A DNA stretch of 64,000 nt, from NCBI RefSeq assembly GCF_001659685.2, contig NZ_LXYE02000053.1:44529-108528 (forward strand). The letters run 5' to 3'. Below, in pieces: positions 8,610 to 18,324 of the stretch (position 1 is its first letter; every line of letters begins with the position of its first letter). The translations under genes were made by a program, and so were the position numbers. The notes under the pieces were generated by a model. That model ran no database searches. It had not been told where the DNA came from and worked only from the letters and a program-made list of their open reading frames with translations. This DNA is from Labilibacter marinus (lineage in GTDB: Bacteria; Bacteroidota; Bacteroidia; Bacteroidales; Marinilabiliaceae).

Positions 8610-9911
8610 TTAGAAAGCATTAATAGCTTCGGGCACTCCGGTTTCGTATAGATTAGTTGGATCGTTGCTCCACTCAAACCACCCTCCGTCAAACACCGAA
8701 ACTTTAGGCCAGCCCATTAACCAAGCATTAAAAAAAGCTTCGCTGCCTCGCCATCCTGTTCCACAATAAAAAGCCAAATGTTTATCTGGCGTTACGCCAA
8801 TTTTTTTCCATTTTTCTTCTACCTCATGAAACTCTCTTACGGTATGATCCACGTTCCTGTAGTTTTCCATATGGTAAGCATCCGAACCACAATGCCCAAA
8901 TATGGCTCCTGGTATGCGACCTTTTTTCTCAATATAATTGTAGCCACTAACTTCGCCAATGTATTCAGGGTAGCTGCGTACGCAAACAATATCTGCATCT
9001 GGGGCCTCTATCATTTGTTTAGCTTCGGGTACATCAACCGCTAATTGACTTTGCGCAGGTATTTGTGCGCCGAATTCAGAAACAGCTCGTTTAGGCACGT
9101 CTTCCGTACTTATTTCATAACCAGCATCCTTCCAACTCTGAAAACCACCGTTTAAAATACGAACATCTTTAACTCCAGCGTATAGCATGATAAATGCATT
9201 ACGAATGGCTCCAATATGTCCAGCAGCACTTCCGGGGAAGTCATCATCGTTATCTGGCCACATAAATTTTCCGTAAAGAATCACCGTAGTGTCTGCGCTT
9301 ATTCCATGTTCTTCCAGCGCTTTTTTAATTTCTTCAGGCGATCTTCTATTCCACGTTTCGGGTGCTTCCAAAGCCAAGGTGTCCATATCAATAGCTCCTG
9401 GAATATGACCTGTTAAGTAGGCATCTCTATTTCTATAATGAGAATGAACGATCACTGTTTTACCACCTGGATGTGATGTAGGTATTATCCCTTCAGTAAT
9501 TTCTTTTACCCAGTTCGCTGAAACCAAATTTTTATATCTGGCAAGTTGCTCCATGGGTAACTCTAAATTAGGTATCCACTCCGTTACTAAATTAAAATAG
9601 ATTGAAACGTTTGGATAGCCAGCCTTTGAAAAAAGGTGAGCAACTATTTCTGATTGGGAATGCTCGTATCCATAAATAATGAGCTGATGCTGCGGTAGAA
9701 TTTGTTTTGAACGTACTACTTCAATCCAGTCAATGTAGTTGGTCCATTTAAAAGGTAAGGTTTTAGCACCTGCTATGTGTCCTCCTCTTTTTTCGTTTTC
9801 CATTCGCCATCCGTTGTAGGCGTCTATGGGTCGTATATCAATGATTTTTATTTCGGGATTGTTTAAGTAAAGGGATAACTGTTTGGTGGAGATGGTTTTA
9901 ATTGAATTCAT
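8610..9911 (-). CDS. eanB: EanB-like rhodanese-repeat sulfurtransferase (probable anaerobic ergothioneine synthase)
   Basis: This 433-residue protein has three rhodanese-like modules (about 1-110, 120-275 and 285-425). Only the last keeps the persulfide cysteine loop, FYCGTGWRGS with Cys383. The first module has IIYGYEHSQ and the middle one VILYGKFMWPDNDDD where the cysteine loop would be. A CGTGWR active loop in the last of several inactive rhodanese modules is the architecture of EanB, which moves sulfur from polysulfide to hercynine C2. The gene is first in a two-gene operon with the methyltransferase. A generic thiosulfate sulfurtransferase remains possible, but the partner argues for EanB. 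Confidence 0.8.
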   Translation of the reverse strand: MNSIKTISTKQLSLYLNNPEIKIIDIRPIDAYNGWRMENEKRGGHIAGAKTLPFKWTNYIDWIEVVRSKQILPQHQLIIYGYEHSQSEIVAHLFSKAGYPNVSIYFNLVTEWIPNLELPMEQLARYKNLVSANWVKEITEGIIPTSHPGGKTVIVHSHYRNRDAYLTGHIPGAIDMDTLALEAPETWNRRSPEEIKKALEEHGISADTTVILYGKFMWPDNDDDFPGSAAGHIGAIRNAFIMLYAGVKDVRILNGGFQSWKDAGYEISTEDVPKRAVSEFGAQIPAQSQLAVDVPEAKQMIEAPDADIVCVRSYPEYIGEVSGYNYIEKKGRIPGAIFGHCGSDAYHMENYRNVDHTVREFHEVEEKWKKIGVTPDKHLAFYCGTGWRGSEAFFNAWLMGWPKVSVFDGGWFEWSNDPTNLYETGVPEAINAF

Positions 9912-10079
9912 AAATAGTAGTTTTTATGTTCCTATTAAATGTACGGAAAAATCTAAATCAGAACCAAATAAAAAAATGAGTATTGTATATGCTTAATAAA
10001 CAGTAGCCTATTTTCAAACTAAAGTTTCTTTCGCATAATCTAAAAAACTTATCTTAGAAGAAATTAAGCATTTGCACAC

Positions 10080-10985
10080 ATGAAGAGTAATCAATCAAAA
10101 GTTATTAAATCGATAGCAGCCATTGCTATTGCTATATTTCTGTTGATATCGTCATCTATAAAAATACCTGTTATTGATGCACAAACTGATCATTATTTTA
10201 AATCGTCTATTTCGCAAGCGGGTATTGCTTATGCTACTTGCCGTTTAATTAATGCATCAGTTTCAGTAATTCAGCATTCAACTGTAGAGCTAGAACCTGC
10301 AGGGGTTGGTGTTTCTTTGGCTGTGGGGCAAGTTTTAGACCCAATTGATGATATGACCGAACGCTTATCTGACGTACTGGTAACGGCCATAGTATCCTTA
10401 GGTGTGCAAAAGTTGGCTTACGAAATTGCAACTCTTTTTGCACCTACTTTAATAGCTATTTTGCTTATTGTTTCATCCGTTTTGTTGTGGATTAAAAACA
10501 GACGAGTGGCCATTGTGCAAAATGGAATAATTAAGATGGTGGTAATAATTACCGTGTTTAGATTATTCTTGCCATTATCTTCTATTACAAACGACTTAGT
10601 GAATAAGTATTTTTTTGAGGAACAGATAGAATTAGCAAATCATGAGTTATCATTAGGCTCGGGTGAGTTAGATAAGTTGGGCGATTTTACCTTACCTAAG
10701 GTGGATGGCATTATGGGAACCATTGAAAATAGTGCAGTTTTCCTTTCTAAAAAGTCGAGAGAATTTAAGAATGCGCTGACAAAAACGGTGGAAAATATGG
10801 GAAGCATGATTGAAAATTTACTCAATCTTACTTTTTTATATGTTGGATTATTTATCATTCAAGTTATCATTCTTCCTATTTTTTCGTTTTGGGCCATGGT
10901 AAAACTTAGTAATGCCCTTTTTAATACTAAAATTCCTTTGCTAATAAAGCATAGTGCCACTCAAGAACAAGATGTAGAGAAATAA
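10080..10985 (+). CDS. Hypothetical inner-membrane protein, four predicted helices
   Basis: The protein has 301 residues. Hydrophobic segments lie at about 11-28, 118-137, 148-167 and 247-272, and an amphipathic, partly coiled stretch (about 175-245) lies before the last helix. I recognise no motif or family. The gene diverges from eanB (168 bp apart) and has no clear partner. Confidence 0.7.
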   Translation: MKSNQSKVIKSIAAIAIAIFLLISSSIKIPVIDAQTDHYFKSSISQAGIAYATCRLINASVSVIQHSTVELEPAGVGVSLAVGQVLDPIDDMTERLSDVLVTAIVSLGVQKLAYEIATLFAPTLIAILLIVSSVLLWIKNRRVAIVQNGIIKMVVIITVFRLFLPLSSITNDLVNKYFFEEQIELANHELSLGSGELDKLGDFTLPKVDGIMGTIENSAVFLSKKSREFKNALTKTVENMGSMIENLLNLTFLYVGLFIIQVIILPIFSFWAMVKLSNALFNTKIPLLIKHSATQEQDVEK

Positions 10986-11093
10986 AAAACTGTTGCAACA
11001 TCTTTCAGCATGGCAATAATTTGCTGCTCGTATATTTCGTTTTTATCGAATTGTAGATAAATTTGTTTGCACTAATATTTAATACAACGGATA

Positions 11094-11579
11094 ATGATTA
11101 GAGATGCTGAAGTAGGTGATGGGGCTGCTATTGCCGAAATATATAACCATTACATACAAAATACCATAGTTACCTTTGAAGAAGATTCTGTTGAAAAAGA
11201 GGAGATGCAAAAGCGCCTTATGTATGTGAGTAAAAAATTGCCATGGCTTGTATTTGAACAAGACAAACAAATACTGGGTTATGCTTATGCTAGCGAATGG
11301 AAATCGCGCTGTGCTTACAGGCATTCCTTAGAAACTACGGTTTATTTAAAGGATGGAATGAGTGGTAAAGGAATAGGAAGTAAATTATATGCAGAACTCA
11401 TTAGGCGTTTAAAACACAAGGATTATCACACTTTAATTGGTGGAATATCCTTACCTAATGAAGGAAGTGTAGCTTTGCACCAAAAGTTTGGTTTTGAGAA
11501 AATAGCGCAGTTCAAAGAAGTAGGCTTTAAGTTCGGGAAATGGATTGATGTGGGCTATTGGCAATTGATTCTGGAATAA
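11094..11579 (+). CDS. GNAT N-acetyltransferase, phosphinothricin/MddA-like
   Basis: The protein has 161 residues in the GNAT fold. The start IRDAEVGDGAAIAEIYNHYI, TFEED and the acetyl-CoA loop (GMSGKGIGSKLYAEL) are typical of the phosphinothricin/methionine-sulfone acetyltransferase (PAT/MddA) branch, as is GGISLPNEGSVALHQKFGF. Members acetylate the alpha-amino group of small amino-acid analogues such as methionine sulfoximine. The true substrate cannot be told from sequence, and no neighbour helps. Confidence 0.88.
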   Translation: MIRDAEVGDGAAIAEIYNHYIQNTIVTFEEDSVEKEEMQKRLMYVSKKLPWLVFEQDKQILGYAYASEWKSRCAYRHSLETTVYLKDGMSGKGIGSKLYAELIRRLKHKDYHTLIGGISLPNEGSVALHQKFGFEKIAQFKEVGFKFGKWIDVGYWQLILE

Positions 11580-11713
11580 TCCAGGCAGAATTACAGCCGT
11601 GGAGATGTTAAAAATTAATAACTGCCTAAAAATAAACTCCAATTCATAAAACATTAAAAATCAAAGTACCGTTATTTGTCAAACCCTAATATGGATTTTC
11701 TAGAAAGAACATA

Positions 11714-12763
11714 ATGATGATGGACAGATTAAAAACAACCAACGCCTTATTATTAATAATAGCACTACCTATCTTTTTTTACGTGCTAAAAATATTGTCG
11801 TTTATTTTTATCCCTTTACTTCTTTCTATGTTCATTGCGCTTTTGTTTTTGCCGTTAATGCGTTGGTTTCAGAATAAAAAATGGCCCAAAAGTTTAAGTA
11901 TTCTATCTGTAATTTTACTCATTGTTGGAGGGATAAAGATTGGTGGTGAACTTATTAAGCTTTCTAGCAGGGAAATTCTATCTGCCGATGCCGACTTTTT
12001 AAGTAAGGCAACCAATAAATTGTTGGAGTTAATTTTAATGGCCGAAGGTTTTTTAGGAATAGAGCGAGTAGAAGGGAGCAATGTATGGCTTCATTATATT
12101 AACGACCTGCATTTACTGAACGATGTAGGTACCACATTTAACTTTATTAGCAATGCTTTATCAACCATGTTAATGACCATCTTTTTTGTGGTGTTATTAC
12201 TGGCTGAATCTATCAACTTTCAAAAGTTATTAAATACTACCATCATCAAGCATAACTATTCTTCCATTAAAATATTTGCTAAAATAGAGAAGGACCTCAT
12301 TAAATTTATTGTAGTAAAGTTATTAGTAAGTGCAGGAACGGGTATTGGTATAGGTTTAGCCTGTCATTTTTTTGGCGTTAGCTTTCCTATTTTTTGGGGA
12401 TTATTTGCCTTTGTAATCAATTTTATTCAAATGATTGGTTCGTTTGTTTCGGTGATTACTACAAGTCTGTTTGCTTTAATTGAACACGATGCTACGGGAA
12501 TGGTATTGTTTTTTGTTTTAACTATAACCGCTGTTCAGGTTTTGTTTGGCGGTATTTTAGAACCCATTTTTATGGGAAAATCATTTTCAATTAATATCGT
12601 TACTATTCTTGTGATGTTAATGTTTTGGGGTTATATCTGGGGTATTCCAGGTATGATAATGTCTATACCTATTACTGTTTTCTTGAAGATTATGTTTGAG
12701 CAATTTAAGTCCACACGAATGATTGCTACTCTTATGGATGGTAATACGGCTGGCAAGAGGTAG
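11714..12763 (+). CDS. AI-2E family transporter
   Basis: This 349-residue polytopic protein has the usual layout of the family: two N-terminal helices, a hydrophilic periplasmic insert (about 75-140), and a C-terminal set of five or six helices with the GILEPIFMGKSFSINI segment. AI-2E members include TqsA (autoinducer-2 export) and Na+/H+ antiporters, so the name does not fix the substrate. Two adjacent ATGs (11714 and 11717) are possible starts. Confidence 0.88.
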   Translation: MMMDRLKTTNALLLIIALPIFFYVLKILSFIFIPLLLSMFIALLFLPLMRWFQNKKWPKSLSILSVILLIVGGIKIGGELIKLSSREILSADADFLSKATNKLLELILMAEGFLGIERVEGSNVWLHYINDLHLLNDVGTTFNFISNALSTMLMTIFFVVLLLAESINFQKLLNTTIIKHNYSSIKIFAKIEKDLIKFIVVKLLVSAGTGIGIGLACHFFGVSFPIFWGLFAFVINFIQMIGSFVSVITTSLFALIEHDATGMVLFFVLTITAVQVLFGGILEPIFMGKSFSINIVTILVMLMFWGYIWGIPGMIMSIPITVFLKIMFEQFKSTRMIATLMDGNTAGKR

Positions 12764-12812
12764 TGCTGGGGTAGAAAAGTAAAGAGGTATATGGGAAGTA
12801 ACGGGTACGCTA

Positions 12813-13169
12813 TTATTTAATGAATGCAGCAATTAAGATTCCAAAATAGGTTAGAAAACTTATTGAGGCTATGACTTTTGTTTTCATTTGTTCCGCGTAA
12901 CTATACCATAATAAACAAGCACTTGTTAATGCACCTGCAATATAAAGTATTCCGATAGGAATCACTGCGAATGCAACCGCAGGATTTGTGTTATCGTTAA
13001 TCCCAAAGAGAAACCACCCACAGACTACTGAAATAATTAGTAGTAGAATAGATGCAATAGTTATTATAAATTCTGCTTTTGAGTAACTGTATTCATTAAC
13101 AATGTCTTCTTCAGTAATTTGGATATCATTTTCTAATAAAGGGTGTTTATGTACTTTTTTTAATGTCAT
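12813..13169 (-). CDS. Small hypothetical membrane protein
   Basis: The protein has 118 residues: a charged N-terminal 30, then three hydrophobic segments (about 33-53, 66-90 and 98-117). No family is recognised. It converges on the AI-2E gene with a 49-bp gap and lies upstream, in the same direction, of the acyltransferase-ligase gene (which starts beyond 15.9 kb and ends at 13286). Confidence 0.6.
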   Translation of the reverse strand: MTLKKVHKHPLLENDIQITEEDIVNEYSYSKAEFIITIASILLLIISVVCGWFLFGINDNTNPAVAFAVIPIGILYIAGALTSACLLWYSYAEQMKTKVIASISFLTYFGILIAAFIK

Positions 13170-13265
13170 TGAAAGAATATTTACTCCAGTTTCCTTTTTT
13201 CTAACTGCAATTAGCTGTCAAGTACATCTATATTTAAAATAATTTGGGTGATTGAATCCTCCTTC

Positions 13266-13285
13266 AACTATAAACTATCAACTCA
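13266..13285. repeat. Short run of AACTATN heptads
   Basis: AACTATA (13266-13272), AACTATC (13273-13279) and AACTCA (13280-13285) repeat with a 7-nt period right at the end of the acyltransferase-ligase gene. It resembles one arm of the heptad hairpins found in the nif operon gaps, but I found no matching second arm. Confidence 0.4.
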
Positions 13286-15955
13286 TTATTTTACTTGTTC
13301 TTTCAGTAGTTTGTAATCAACTTTACCTGTACCGAGCAGCGGAATATTTTCCATTAGTATTACATCATTTATTTTAGCGAGAGGGGGCGCATTCTTTTCT
13401 TTTAAATAATCATTGGCCTCCTTTACGCTTATGGCTTTAGTAGAGAATAGAACAATTTTAGGAGGAGAACATTTGTCGCTTCCTTCAATCGCCAATACTT
13501 TTTCATCTTCATCACCATATTTTTCTAGCAGTATGTTTTCTAAAAACGGAAGGCTAATCATTTCGCCACCATTCTTAATAAAGCGTTTTAATCTACCCGT
13601 TAAAAATAAATAACCTTCATCATCCATGTAACCCAAGTCACCCGTTTTGTAGAACGGCTCACCATTAATTTCTATAAAAGGAGAATCTATGGCTGAGTTT
13701 AAGTATCCATTAAATATATTTTTACCTCTAAAGCAAATCATACCTTCTTTATTGGTGTTTAAAAGAGTTCCGTTTTCCAGGTCAATGATTTTGCATTCTA
13801 CATCAGCAATTACTTTTCCTACGCTACCCTCTTTTTGTTTTTGTATAAGGTTTAAAGATAAAACGGGTGCGCATTCTGTAATACCATATCCTTCCAAAAG
13901 AATACCATTGGGAATCATATCATCAAACTGTTTTTTCACATCTTTGCCTAGTGCTTCAGACCCAGACACAACAAAATTGATGGATTGCAGGTCTTCCTTT
14001 TGAGCATGCGAAAGAATCATTTTTAGAAAGCTTGGTGCAGCTACTAATAAGGAGGCATCGGTATGCTGAATTGTTCTGACCACGCCTTTGGCATCCGTTG
14101 GGTCAGGGAAATAGGCAATTCGAATACCTGTAATGAGTGGTAATATGGATAAAACCGTAAAGCCAAAACTATGAAATGGTGGGAGGATGCCCATGAATAT
14201 TTCGTTTCTGGTAAAATCTACAGTGGATAAAGTACTTTTTAAATCGTTGACAATATTGCTATGCGTTAAAGGCACGGCTTTAGGTAAACTCTCACTACCC
14301 GAAGTAAAAAGTATAACAGCAATCTCATTAATGTTCTTTGTATTAATCAACAGTTTCGGGAAGCTGCTTTTTACGGCTCCTTTGAGTTTAGTTCCTATAC
14401 CAGCCTTGGCCACCTCTTTTTCCATCATCACCAATTTTCCGATAACTGAATCTGGTAATTTATCTTTGATGTTCTCGATGAAAGAGCTTGCGGAAAATAT
14501 TTTAGCTACTCCCGCATCCTCAACACAATGTTCTAGTATTTTTTTACCAACCGTCCAGTTGAGCATAACGGGTACTTTGCCTGCTAAATAACATGATATG
14601 ATTAACAAAGAAGTGCTTTGGAGTGCAGGCAGCATAATACCTATGCGTTCTTCTTTACATTGTTTTTTTATTATTTCGGCCACAACACATGCTTTTAACA
14701 AAAAGCTTTTACGAGTGGTTTCGCCTAAAATAGCATCAAAGGCAAAAGGTAATTTTTTGTGTGATGTAAACCTGTCAATAAATTGAGTTGGAATGTTATT
14801 GAGGTTTTTAATTTTTACATAATCGCAAAAAGGGGTAGACTTGGAAAAAGAGCATGGAGGTAGTGATTTCTTCGTCTGTAATTCGGCATTTGCCAAATAA
14901 TAGAAATCAATTACATGGTTAAATCCTGCTATGTCACTTACTCTATCAATCTTAAACTTTTTTTCAATCTCTGTAATAATCTCTACAATACTTAATGAGT
15001 CTGCTCCCAGGTCATTTATTAAATTAGCCTCAGTATGTACAGAATGAATATCAATATCTAGTTTTTGTGCGATAATTTTATTCACGCCTTTTTCAATAGC
15101 AATAGGAAAATCTACTTTCTCAATGGTATTTTTCTTTAGCTCTAGATTGGTTTGTAAATGGCTTTCTTCAATACCTTTTTTCTTATTTTTTAAAAAGAAA
15201 AAATGTCTAACAGAAGATATTGCTTCTGTTCCGTTAATGTTGTAAAAATTTTCTAAGTAGGAGTTAAAACCTTTTCTATCTTGCTGCAGAGCTTGCTTCT
15301 TACATTCCTCTGTGATGTTTACAAATTCGACACTTACTTTGCGGCGAGGCATAAAAATTACCAAGTTGCTTAAGGTGTATAATAATCCTCGAAGAAGACT
15401 TTTTCCAAAGTTGGGAGACTTTCCTGTGGGTGCTTTAGACCACATGCTTCCCCATAAACCATTGATGCGAACACCTACTACATGAACATGGCTAGGCATG
15501 TTTTTAACAATTTCGTAAGCTGATTTTTTATTCAAGATACGCTCGTAACCTTGCCCTGTAATTTGCCCTGCAGGGTAAATTACAATGCTGCGTCTGTGGT
15601 TAAAGGCTACTTGGGTAGAGTCCACAATATCTTTTAATACATCCGTATTTCTACTTCCAGCTTGCAGGTCACTTACTCTAACGGCGCCCCAGTTTTTAAA
15701 GAACTTATTTATGATGGGTAAGTCGTAATAACCAGATGTAATAACAGGTACAATGTTTTTAAACGAAGCCACATGACTAACTAATATCATGGGGTCTACC
15801 ACTGCTTGATGATTAGGTAAAAACAGAACAGGTCTATTTTTATCAATAGCTTCGGTATTATTAAGCTTAACTTTATACCGGAGCGATAACACAACTCTTC
15901 CTAAAAAGAAAATAAGTTGTCCTATGGCTCTTACTATGGGATGTTTTTTTCTCAT
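13286..15955 (-). CDS. aas: Aas-like fusion: lyso-phospholipid acyltransferase, acyl carrier domain, AMP-dependent acyl ligase
   Basis: Three modules can be seen. First is a PlsC-type acyltransferase with NHQAVVDP (HX4D) near residue 50. Second is an acyl carrier domain with DLGADSLSIVEI near residue 325, the serine being the phosphopantetheine site. Third is an AMP-forming ligase with the ATP loop ILFTSGSESLPKAVPLTHS, then GYGITECAPV and YKTGDLGYMDDEGYLFLTGR. E. coli Aas reacylates lysophosphatidylethanolamine and has no built-in carrier domain, so the internal ACP is a notable addition. I chose ATG 15955 (889 residues); 15991 adds 12 residues. The LplT-like carrier gene lies directly upstream on the same strand, mirroring the E. 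coli lplT-aas operon. Confidence 0.88.
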   Translation of the reverse strand: MRKKHPIVRAIGQLIFFLGRVVLSLRYKVKLNNTEAIDKNRPVLFLPNHQAVVDPMILVSHVASFKNIVPVITSGYYDLPIINKFFKNWGAVRVSDLQAGSRNTDVLKDIVDSTQVAFNHRRSIVIYPAGQITGQGYERILNKKSAYEIVKNMPSHVHVVGVRINGLWGSMWSKAPTGKSPNFGKSLLRGLLYTLSNLVIFMPRRKVSVEFVNITEECKKQALQQDRKGFNSYLENFYNINGTEAISSVRHFFFLKNKKKGIEESHLQTNLELKKNTIEKVDFPIAIEKGVNKIIAQKLDIDIHSVHTEANLINDLGADSLSIVEIITEIEKKFKIDRVSDIAGFNHVIDFYYLANAELQTKKSLPPCSFSKSTPFCDYVKIKNLNNIPTQFIDRFTSHKKLPFAFDAILGETTRKSFLLKACVVAEIIKKQCKEERIGIMLPALQSTSLLIISCYLAGKVPVMLNWTVGKKILEHCVEDAGVAKIFSASSFIENIKDKLPDSVIGKLVMMEKEVAKAGIGTKLKGAVKSSFPKLLINTKNINEIAVILFTSGSESLPKAVPLTHSNIVNDLKSTLSTVDFTRNEIFMGILPPFHSFGFTVLSILPLITGIRIAYFPDPTDAKGVVRTIQHTDASLLVAAPSFLKMILSHAQKEDLQSINFVVSGSEALGKDVKKQFDDMIPNGILLEGYGITECAPVLSLNLIQKQKEGSVGKVIADVECKIIDLENGTLLNTNKEGMICFRGKNIFNGYLNSAIDSPFIEINGEPFYKTGDLGYMDDEGYLFLTGRLKRFIKNGGEMISLPFLENILLEKYGDEDEKVLAIEGSDKCSPPKIVLFSTKAISVKEANDYLKEKNAPPLAKINDVILMENIPLLGTGKVDYKLLKEQVK

Positions 15956-16091
15956 TCCTTTTGTTTTTTTTGAACAGCATCCATAAAGCAAAAATACATT
16001 GAGCTGTAATTGCTTATGCTACAATATCTAAACTTCCGATAAATGAAATGTGCTTACAAATGGTATATTCAATTTACAAAATAAATTAAAC

Positions 16092-17330
16092 TTACCTCTT
16101 TCCTGCTCCAGGAATACGAAAATATGCCATCAGAGTAATGGCTAAGGATAATATTAAGATGAATAAAAACACCATTCTGGAATTAAAACTTCCTTCGATA
16201 ATAGGAAATAATAGTGCCGAAATTAAGATGGCCACAAAAACCATTTGGTTGTTATAAGCAATAACAGGGCCTAGTTCGCGGCCTTTTACTTTATCTTGCA
16301 TAAAGGCATTTAAGGGAATTTTAAAGAGCCCTGCAAAAAAGGCAAAAATGATAATGAGTATTGTAAATATGGTTACATCTGGTTTTATAAAGAAAATGGC
16401 TGCCATACTAATGGTCATTCCAACTCCTCCTATAGGAACCAGTTTGGTATTTACTTTATGGTTAGATAATACACCTGCAGCATAACAACCTGCTCCAATA
16501 CCAATGGCCACTAATGCCATAATAGTTCCAGTGGCAGTGTTGGAAAGTTCTAGAAATTTTTCACAATAAATATAAAGGTTCAGTTGTATCATGGAACCAA
16601 TTAACCAAAACATAGACAATCCAAGTACGGTGTAATTTAATCCAGTAACTTGTTTACACCATTTAAACCACTTAACGGGAAATAAAAAGGGATTTAAGGT
16701 ATCGTCAGAATCATCTTCGGGTTCCGTTTCAATGGCTTCAATCTTTATACTAAACAACCAACCTACAAATGCTAAAATCATTAAGGATGCTGTCAGTATA
16801 ATGGTTTGATGACGCGGATTTTCAAAATGCTCATGTAAGTCAGATATCACTCCACCCAAAAAGGTGCCCAGTAAAACGGCCACAAAGGTAATCATCTCCA
16901 TGGCACCTGTTCCAAACGAAATACCTTCTTTGCCACCAATGTCTCTAATTATTCCGTATTTACTTGGAGAATAAATACAACTCTGAAGACCCATTAATAA
17001 CATACTGAATAATACTACATACACGTTTTTAGTAAAAAAACCAGTTGAAGCAATAATCATAATAGGTATTTCAGCCATTTTTGCCCATTGAATGATTAGG
17101 GACTTAGGATTCTCTTTGGCTAGCTTACCAGCCCAGGGTGACAGAAATATATAGGGTAATACAAGTAATCCCGCTGCTGCAGAAACCAATTGAGCCTTGT
17201 GTTCTAGACCTATCCAGGTAATGCATACAAAACCAATTAAGGTTTTTAATAAATTATCATTTAATACGCCAGCAAAGTTTGTACTAAATAATGGAAACCA
17301 TTTTGCACTTTTTTTATTCTCCATGTTCAA
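16092..17330 (-). CDS. MFS transporter, probable LplT-like lysophospholipid flippase
   Basis: This 412-residue carrier has about 12 hydrophobic helices and the family start WFPLFSTNFAGVLNDNLLKT. SPSKYGIIRDIGGKEGISFG, in the first half, is characteristic of LplT-type major facilitator proteins. LplT flips lysophospholipids inward so that Aas can reacylate them. The aas-like gene follows 136 bp downstream, which supports this role. A general MFS exporter is the alternative. Confidence 0.82.
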   Translation of the reverse strand: MNMENKKSAKWFPLFSTNFAGVLNDNLLKTLIGFVCITWIGLEHKAQLVSAAAGLLVLPYIFLSPWAGKLAKENPKSLIIQWAKMAEIPIMIIASTGFFTKNVYVVLFSMLLMGLQSCIYSPSKYGIIRDIGGKEGISFGTGAMEMITFVAVLLGTFLGGVISDLHEHFENPRHQTIILTASLMILAFVGWLFSIKIEAIETEPEDDSDDTLNPFLFPVKWFKWCKQVTGLNYTVLGLSMFWLIGSMIQLNLYIYCEKFLELSNTATGTIMALVAIGIGAGCYAAGVLSNHKVNTKLVPIGGVGMTISMAAIFFIKPDVTIFTILIIIFAFFAGLFKIPLNAFMQDKVKGRELGPVIAYNNQMVFVAILISALLFPIIEGSFNSRMVFLFILILSLAITLMAYFRIPGAGKR

Positions 17331-17572
17331 GCCTTATTGGTGATATTTATTGTACTAACATACACTTATTTATTAAGCTCCTCAAATTATAACGAGTTAA
17401 GTAAGATGGGTGCGGATTGTTATGTCCTGTTGTATAGGTAGGTGAGTCTGTTTTTAGGGTAATGTAAGTTAATTCGAATTCTATCGTTGAAAATTTTTCT
17501 TCATGCTAAATGTAAGGAATGAATAAAAGTAGAGACTATATCCTCAAAATAAACACACCATAAAACAGAAAG

Positions 17573-18112
17573 ATGATGAAGAAGATATTTTTAATACTAG
17601 GCGTGATATTAAGTGTAACTGCCATTAATGCCCAAACAGAATTTCATAATTTTAAGATAACCGATATTGATGGAGAGGCCTTTGATTTTTCTCAATTAAA
17701 AGGAAAAAAAGTAATGATTGTAAATACTGCAAGTAAGTGCAGTTCTACTATACAGTACGAAATGCTTCAAGTATTATATGAAAAGTATAGTGCGCAAAAT
17801 TTTGTGGTAATTGGGTTTCCTGCAAATAATTTTCATGATACAGAGCCTGGAGATAATGCCGATATCAGAAAGTTCTGTACCTTGAACTATCATGTAAATT
17901 TTCCTTTAATGGGAAAATCATCTGTAAAAGGAGAGGATATGAGTGAAGTGTATCAATGGTTAACTTCAAAAGATAAAAACGGAGTGATGGATAGCGAAGT
18001 AGAGTGGAACTTCCAGAAATATTTAATCAATGAAGAAGGGGTGCTCGAAAAGGTATTGGCTCCGGGAACAAAACCATATGATAAGGAGATAATCAACTGG
18101 ATTAAGGGTTAG
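17573..18112 (+). CDS. Secreted glutathione-peroxidase-family protein
   Basis: The protein has 179 residues with an N-terminal signal peptide (cleavage near residue 20, INA-QT), so it acts in the periplasm. The peroxidatic cysteine is C56 in NTASKCSSTIQYEML, and the WNFQKYLI segment supplies the catalytic Trp and Asn. The usual FPCNQF segment reads FPANNF here. The family's catalytic Gln is therefore Asn and the adjacent Cys is Ala, so activity may be atypical. Bacterial members mostly use thioredoxin rather than glutathione. The gene stands alone with its own terminator. Confidence 0.87.
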   Translation: MMKKIFLILGVILSVTAINAQTEFHNFKITDIDGEAFDFSQLKGKKVMIVNTASKCSSTIQYEMLQVLYEKYSAQNFVVIGFPANNFHDTEPGDNADIRKFCTLNYHVNFPLMGKSSVKGEDMSEVYQWLTSKDKNGVMDSEVEWNFQKYLINEEGVLEKVLAPGTKPYDKEIINWIKG

Positions 18113-18138
18113 TATTGAATAAATAAGGTAATTTGCTT

Positions 18139-18168
18139 AGCAGAAAGAAAACTCTTTCTGCTTTTTTT
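18139..18168 (+). terminator. Rho-independent terminator after the peroxidase gene
   Basis: The stem AGCAGAAAGA (18139-18148) pairs with TCTTTCTGCT (18153-18162) across a 4-nt AAAC loop, and a run of seven T follows. Confidence 0.92.
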
Positions 18169-18324
18169 GATTTTATTGACTAGGAATTTTAGCTTTGTGA
18201 GTTCAATAACAGGAAGTAATTAAACGACTTGGCCAGAACAATAAAATATAAAAATCAAGCATAGAGATTTTAATAATGCTTGAAAAGGTTTAGCTAGTTA
18301 ATAAACAGAAGAAAAACATATATA

